A stretch of 64,000 nt of DNA from Craterostigma plantagineum (Eukaryota > Streptophyta > Magnoliopsida > Lamiales > Linderniaceae), in assembly GCA_027422505.1 (NCBI GenBank), contig JAPQWV010000002.1:27196501-27260500 (forward strand), in the 5' to 3' direction. Under the pieces are notes generated by a model, which did no database searches, was not told the DNA's origin, and saw only the letters and a program-made list of their open reading frames with translations. Position 1 is the stretch's first letter, and the number at the start of each line of letters is the position of its first letter. Made by a program: the position numbers and the translations under genes. Positions 59,629 through 64,000 of the stretch are shown one piece after another.

Positions 59629-61686
59629 GCAGGTTGCAAAGACAATATCGGGTCTGCTCGATGTTAGATAGAGTAGTGAGCCGATGATTCCTCTGTAGTG
59701 TGTTTCGTCAATAGGCTTGCCAGAGAGGTCTGCATCAAGTTTGCATGCTGTGGACATAGGAGTCGCTATGGGAGTGCAGTTTTCCATCTTGTATTTCTTC
59801 AAGAGATCACTTATATACTTAGATTGACTGATAAAAATACCGTCTGAAGGCTGTTTAATTTGCAGTCCTAGGAAGAAGTTCATTTCGCCCATCATACTCA
59901 TCTCGAACTTAGTGGTCATTAATTGACTGAATTCCTCGCATAATTTTACGTTCGTGGAACCAAAGATGATATCATCAACGTAAATTTGAACTAGTAAGAT
60001 ATAGGAATTCTGTCTTTTCACGAAGAGTGTAGTATCGATTTGACCTTTTGTGAACCCGGATCCGACCAAAAAGGTAGAGAGAACGTCATACCAGGCTCTT
60101 GGTGCTTGTTTAAGTCCATAAAGGGCTTTATCAAGACGATACACATAGTCAGGCTTGGCTGAGTCGACAAATCCTTCAGGTTGTCCAACATAGACTTCTT
60201 CTTTCAGTACGCCATTTAAGAAGGCTGTCTTGACGTCCATCTGGTAGGCAGTAAAGTCCTTATGAGCAGCATAGGCAAGGAATAAACGAAAAGCTTCTAT
60301 ACGAGCAACTGGTGCAAAGGTTTCATCGTAGTCAATGCCTTCTTGCTGATTGTACCCTTTTGCTACCAGTCGAGCTTTATTACGGATGACTTTGCCGTTC
60401 TCGTCTCTTTTGTTCTTGAAGACCCACTTTGTTCCTATGATCGTTTTTCCTTTGGGTCTTGGAACTAAGGTCCAAACGCATAGGCGTTCAAACTGATTGA
60501 GCTCGTCTTGCATAGCAATGATCCAGTCTGGGTCCGATAGTGCTTCTGACACTTTTCGTGGTTCGAGTTGACTCATAAAACACGAGAGATGTTCGTGGAA
60601 AAATGAGACGTAATCATCCGATATTGCGCTTTTCTTCTCACGAGTTGACCTTCGTAGAAGTGGTTGATCCGTGTGAGAATCATGAGTATGATCAGGAATT
60701 GTCGCGGCTTCGTCATCCGAAGGTTGATCGTGTTGAGAGGGTATGATGTCAACGTTTGTTTCAGTATGAGGTGATATTGCATTTGGAGTGAGATCATGAC
60801 TTGAGTGAGAATTTTGGTCCTCAGTGTCTGTGGCGTTTGGAAGCGTGAGTTCTGTGTCTGAGGAAGAATTGTCTTGAACATCTGTTGTTGCTTGGGTTTC
60901 ACCTTGTGGAGTTTCTGTCGTCGGAGAAGACACTGGATCTGAAGTTAGCTGAAAATCTTCAAGCAAAAATTCTAGAGATGCCATATTTGGACTTGGAGAG
61001 GCTGAATCTTGTTGAGAGTTCCCTGATGCAGTAGAGGAAGCTTCTGATGTTGTTGGGAATGTTTCGTCAAATGTGACGTTGGCACTTTCCCGTACAATTT
61101 TAGCGTCTTTGAGGAATACTCTAAATGCTTTAGACGTCGAGGAATACCCAATGAACGTGCCTTCGAGAGCTTTAGGATCGAATTTGCCTCTGTTGCTTCG
61201 GTCATCTGCAATGAAACATTTGCAACCAAACACTCGAAGAAAAGAAATGTTAGGAGCACGATTATTAATGATCTGATAGGGGGTCTTCTCAAATCTTTTG
61301 TGGATTGAGGTGCGGTTCTGAGTGAAGCAGGCAGTACTTAGTGCTTCAGCCCAGAAGGAGTGTGGAAGATTTGATTGAATTATCATCGTGCGTGCAGCTT
61401 CAACAAGTGTTCGATTTTTCCGCTCGACGACTCCATTTTGTTGTGGAGTTCCTGCAGCTGAGAATTGCTGTGAAATGCCTTGAGATGCATAGAAGTTTCT
61501 CAAGCGATCGTTTTTGAACTCCGTGCCATTATCTGATCGAATGATCCCAATTCGGCCCTGCATTAGATTCTGTCTAGTTGTCACGAATGTTTCGATTATT
61601 GAGGCGGTCTCATCTTTACTGCGTAAGAATTTTGTCCAAGTGTATCTAGAAAAATCGTCGATGAGGACCAGAACATTTGCGACCAT
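59629..61686 (-). pseudogene. Copia pol: integrase and reverse transcriptase
   Basis: An open frame of almost 690 codons starts in the integrase core ([35 protein letters not shown]) and runs through a Ser/Thr-rich linker to the reverse transcriptase. The latter has [53 protein letters not shown] and the catalytic [10 protein letters not shown]. The frame ends shortly after [12 protein letters not shown], where the host fragment begins. A two-base loss near 61683 separates it from the upstream integrase zinc-binding part. Confidence 0.9.
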
Positions 61687-62340
61687 TGAGACTCTCTGTT
61701 CTCATGGGACCGCATAGATCAACGTGAAGTAGTTCTAAAGGTCGAGAAGAGCATGCAACATGTTTGGATTTATGGGAGGCTCTTTTCATTTTTCCTAGTT
61801 CGCAGGCACTACAAAGATGTTCCTTTTGATACGTAAGGTTTGGTTGGCCGACAACTAGTTGCTTAGTGGATAGTTTATTAATGTCTCTAAAATTTAGGTG
61901 GGATAGACGATTGTGCCATAGAATGTTTTGATGATGTGAAGCTTTAGAGAGTTGACAGATATTCGAGGATGGCGTGGTTGTCATAAGGTCTATCGTATAG
62001 AGGTTCGTTTTTCGAACACCATGGAGCAGATCATTACCTTGACCGTCATTGATGCTGCATTTTCTTGCTTCGAAATTTATTTTGAGCCTTTTTGTCGCAC
62101 AATTGACCAATGCTGAAAAGGTTGTGGCCTAGTCCCTTGACGTAGGAGACGTCTTGGATGGCTAGATTCCCGTGATTTAGATCTCCTCGTCCTAAGATTG
62201 GGGATGACTCGTTGTTTCCAAAGCGTACCTTTCCGCCGTACTTTTCGGTGTAGTTGCTCAACAGTTCTTTGTTCCAGTCATGTGTGTGGAGCAACCTGAA
62301 TCTAGATACCACACATGATGGACCTGCAATACGAATAGAA
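61646..62340 (-). pseudogene. Copia pol: protease and integrase N-terminal region
   Basis: The protease active site WYLDSGCSTHMTG is present near 62290. The GAG-pre-integrase and zinc-binding part ([34 protein letters not shown]) follows. Single-base indels in A runs near 62268 (one missing) and 62098 (one extra) move the frame between these pieces, so no single reading frame covers them. Confidence 0.85.
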
Positions 62341-62341
62341 T

Positions 62342-64000
62342 TTAGAAGCGTTTCGGTACCCATTTGAGAATGGGCACTGTCCATTTCTTAGTAGAAGACT
62401 TAGCAGAACTAGTAACAGGATTAACGTTGGGTGAGTGATGGGAGAATGTCGCGTGATGTTTTTGTTTGGGTACCCAAATCTGTATAGGTTTAGTTTGATG
62501 TGGTGTGAATTTCCTGTTCGAAGATCGATTGATTTTGGGATTGCGTATGGCATCGACTGGACGAGATGTGGGTGTTCGAGTAGTAGAACGATGCATTTTA
62601 TACGCAATAGACTTATTAAAGCTAGAAACATCAAGTGTCTTAACATTCTTTAAAGAAATAGAAGATTCATCATAGGCATGACTAGTAGGATAGGAAGTCT
62701 TGCAAGGGGCTGGATTAGATTGCGATTTCTGGACCCAGGCCAACGTCGTCTTCTTCGTAGTTAATCTCTTTCCTGTAGTCAAATTAGGCATGGGAATAGG
62801 AGTTAGGTTATAGGAGGAAGAAGAATTAACTTCAGATGAATAATCTTTGAGGTTTCTAAGCAGCGTAATTTCATGAAGCATTTTCTCCTTTTCGAATTTG
62901 AAGATTTCAATTTGATTTTGATGTTCTTTGGCTTGTATCAAATTAATATTCTGAAGGCGTGAGAGTTCGCTTAGAAGGCCTGTTTATGCTTTAGTTGGAA
63001 TCCTCTCCATTTGGGTTGGCGAGCCTGACTTAGTGAAGAAGCGTGAGTCGTTCTTGAGTGAGGTTGCCTTTTCTAGGCGAAAACGGGAATTCAAGGCTAG
63101 AGCATCGTCGTAGGAATGGTAATGATTTGAAGGAGACGCGTAGTTTTCAAATAGCAAATCATGTCTTTTGGCTATCTTTTTCCCTTTGATTTCCTTGTGG
63201 AGTGATGCCTCTATCTTAGACTTAGCCGAATTCAGCGGTGCGAAGGAATCTATGGGGTTGTTGACTTGTTTCTCGAGTGAAGAGATGATTGTCAGAAGTA
63301 CGTCCTTTTCCACTTGAGAGGCAATCTTCTCGAGCTCAAGAGTTGAACGCAGATCACCTATTTCTTTAATAATTGCAGGAATATATGTACTAGAGGTACT
63401 TGCCTTTTGGAGATCTACTTCTTCTGAAGAGGGTGGATATAAGGAAAAGTAGTCATCAGATAGATCAATTTTCTTGGTTTTGTAACTTTTATTCAATTCC
63501 TCATAGTCAATAGGAATTTCAGCCCAGTCCTTTTTATCTCTCTTTTTGTGCTCTAACTTGTCAAGCGTAGATGAGCTAGTGAAAGGTATAAGACTAGGAA
63601 TATTTAAACCTAGGAACCTGATATCATAAAGGGGAAGAGGTTTCTTCACTGTTTGCACGGAACCTGGAACGTATCCTATTCCTTCACGGGGATCATAAAA
63701 TTCCGTGTCTCTAGCATTATTTAAAAGGATCATCTTATCTGTTTGTACTCTACTGTTAAGGAGATCTTCAAGTTTCTTAATTTTCGAATATAAACGATTT
63801 CGTTCCTTAGTTAAAAATTCATATTGCTGGGATATCGTGTTTCGCTCTACCTCACTCTTTTGGAAATCGTTTTCCTTTTTGAGAAGTTTTTCTTCTAAAT
63901 CTCTTATCTTACTCTCATGTCTAAGGGATGTATCCTGAGCCTGTTCTAGAAACGAGGTTAGCCTAGCCTTTTCTACTAGTTCGGTTCGCAAGACTTTTTC
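62342..64000 (-). pseudogene. Copia gag, C-terminal part, coiled-coil rich
   Basis: The frame is open from the window edge to 62984, where one TAA stop occurs, and then continues in the same frame to 62342 (ending ILKWVPKRF). The right part is charged and heptad-like (RDLEEKLLKKENDFQKSE, ERNRLYSKIKKLEDLL), consistent with a long coiled coil. The left part is Ser/Thr/Pro-rich. Long coiled-coil gag proteins are known in Sireviruses. The zinc knuckle, if present, must lie outside the window. Confidence 0.75.

Larger units (their letters stand above)
53133..64000 (-). mobile_element. Large Sirevirus-like Ty1-copia retrotransposon (5' end beyond the window)
   Basis: Read leftward on the minus strand, the order is gag (64000-62342), protease/integrase/reverse transcriptase/RNase H (62340-58482), a repeat-rich non-coding zone (58480-56830), an extra long ORF (56826-53499), a polypurine tract and the 3' LTR (53477-53133). 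Protease-integrase-RT-RNase H order defines copia. The long coiled-coil gag, the ORF after pol and the multiple polypurine-like motifs fit Sireviruses. Several one- or two-base frameshifts and stops, plus a host gene insert in pol, make this copy defective. The 5' LTR was not seen. Confidence 0.85.

Overview
The window is nuclear DNA from a flowering plant. It has intron-rich genes with GT-AG splice sites, AT-rich spacers with many (TA)n tracts, and plant-specific families (PDR-type ABCG transporters, YUCCA, an AKT1-type K+ channel, an EG45/PNP-like protein, a TIC236-like protein). These families and the plant-type Ran and A2-type cyclin point to a eudicot. An asterid is possible, because the extra 3' ORF of the copia element resembles proteins I recall from asterid genomes, but this is a weak inference. 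No RNA gene or CRISPR array was recognised.

Layout. 1-1565 (+) holds the last exons of a TIC236/TamB-like gene. 1944-5485 is a non-autonomous Mutator-like element with a perfect 9-bp target duplication and an unusual TATACCA-rich interior. 5870-8360 (-) is an A2-type cyclin. 11248-17456 (+) is an intact 23-exon ABCG32/PEC1-like PDR transporter. 20709-22564 (-) is a YUC1/4-like flavin monooxygenase with a one-base loss in a C run. 26168-28037 (+) is a patatin-like phospholipase. About 29040-29811 is a LINE 3' fragment. 29997-36170 (-) is an ABCG40/NtPDR1-like PDR transporter with a one-base gain in an A run. 37452-39857 is a deleted copia element with a hAT-like element nested in one LTR. 42159-42702 (-) is an EG45/PNP-like secreted protein. 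43879-47514 (-) is an AKT1-like K+ channel, divergent from 48011-48933 (+), complex III subunit QCR7. 49398-50872 (-) is Ran GTPase. 53133-64000 (-) is the 3' LTR and body of a large Sirevirus-like Ty1-copia element that runs off the right edge.

The host genes look like independent single genes and not a pathway cluster. The two PDR genes belong to different subclades (cuticle-type and ABCG40-type) and face each other across the YUCCA, patatin and LINE region. Exon lengths between them match almost exactly, and this both supports the gene models and exposes the one-base insertion in the ABCG40-like gene.

The most unusual content is in the mobile DNA. The copia element carries an intron-containing fragment of an OXS3-like host gene spliced into pol between the reverse transcriptase and RNase H segments. 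It also has a >1,000-codon extra ORF after pol, a dense TGTCGA repeat field and repeated polypurine-tract motifs. The Mutator-like element carries inverted arrays of a ~240-bp unit built from TATACCA words around an exon-like ORF.

Exon boundaries were read by eye from splice sites, reading phase and remembered family sequences. Most coding models close in phase. Boundaries of decayed elements are approximate.
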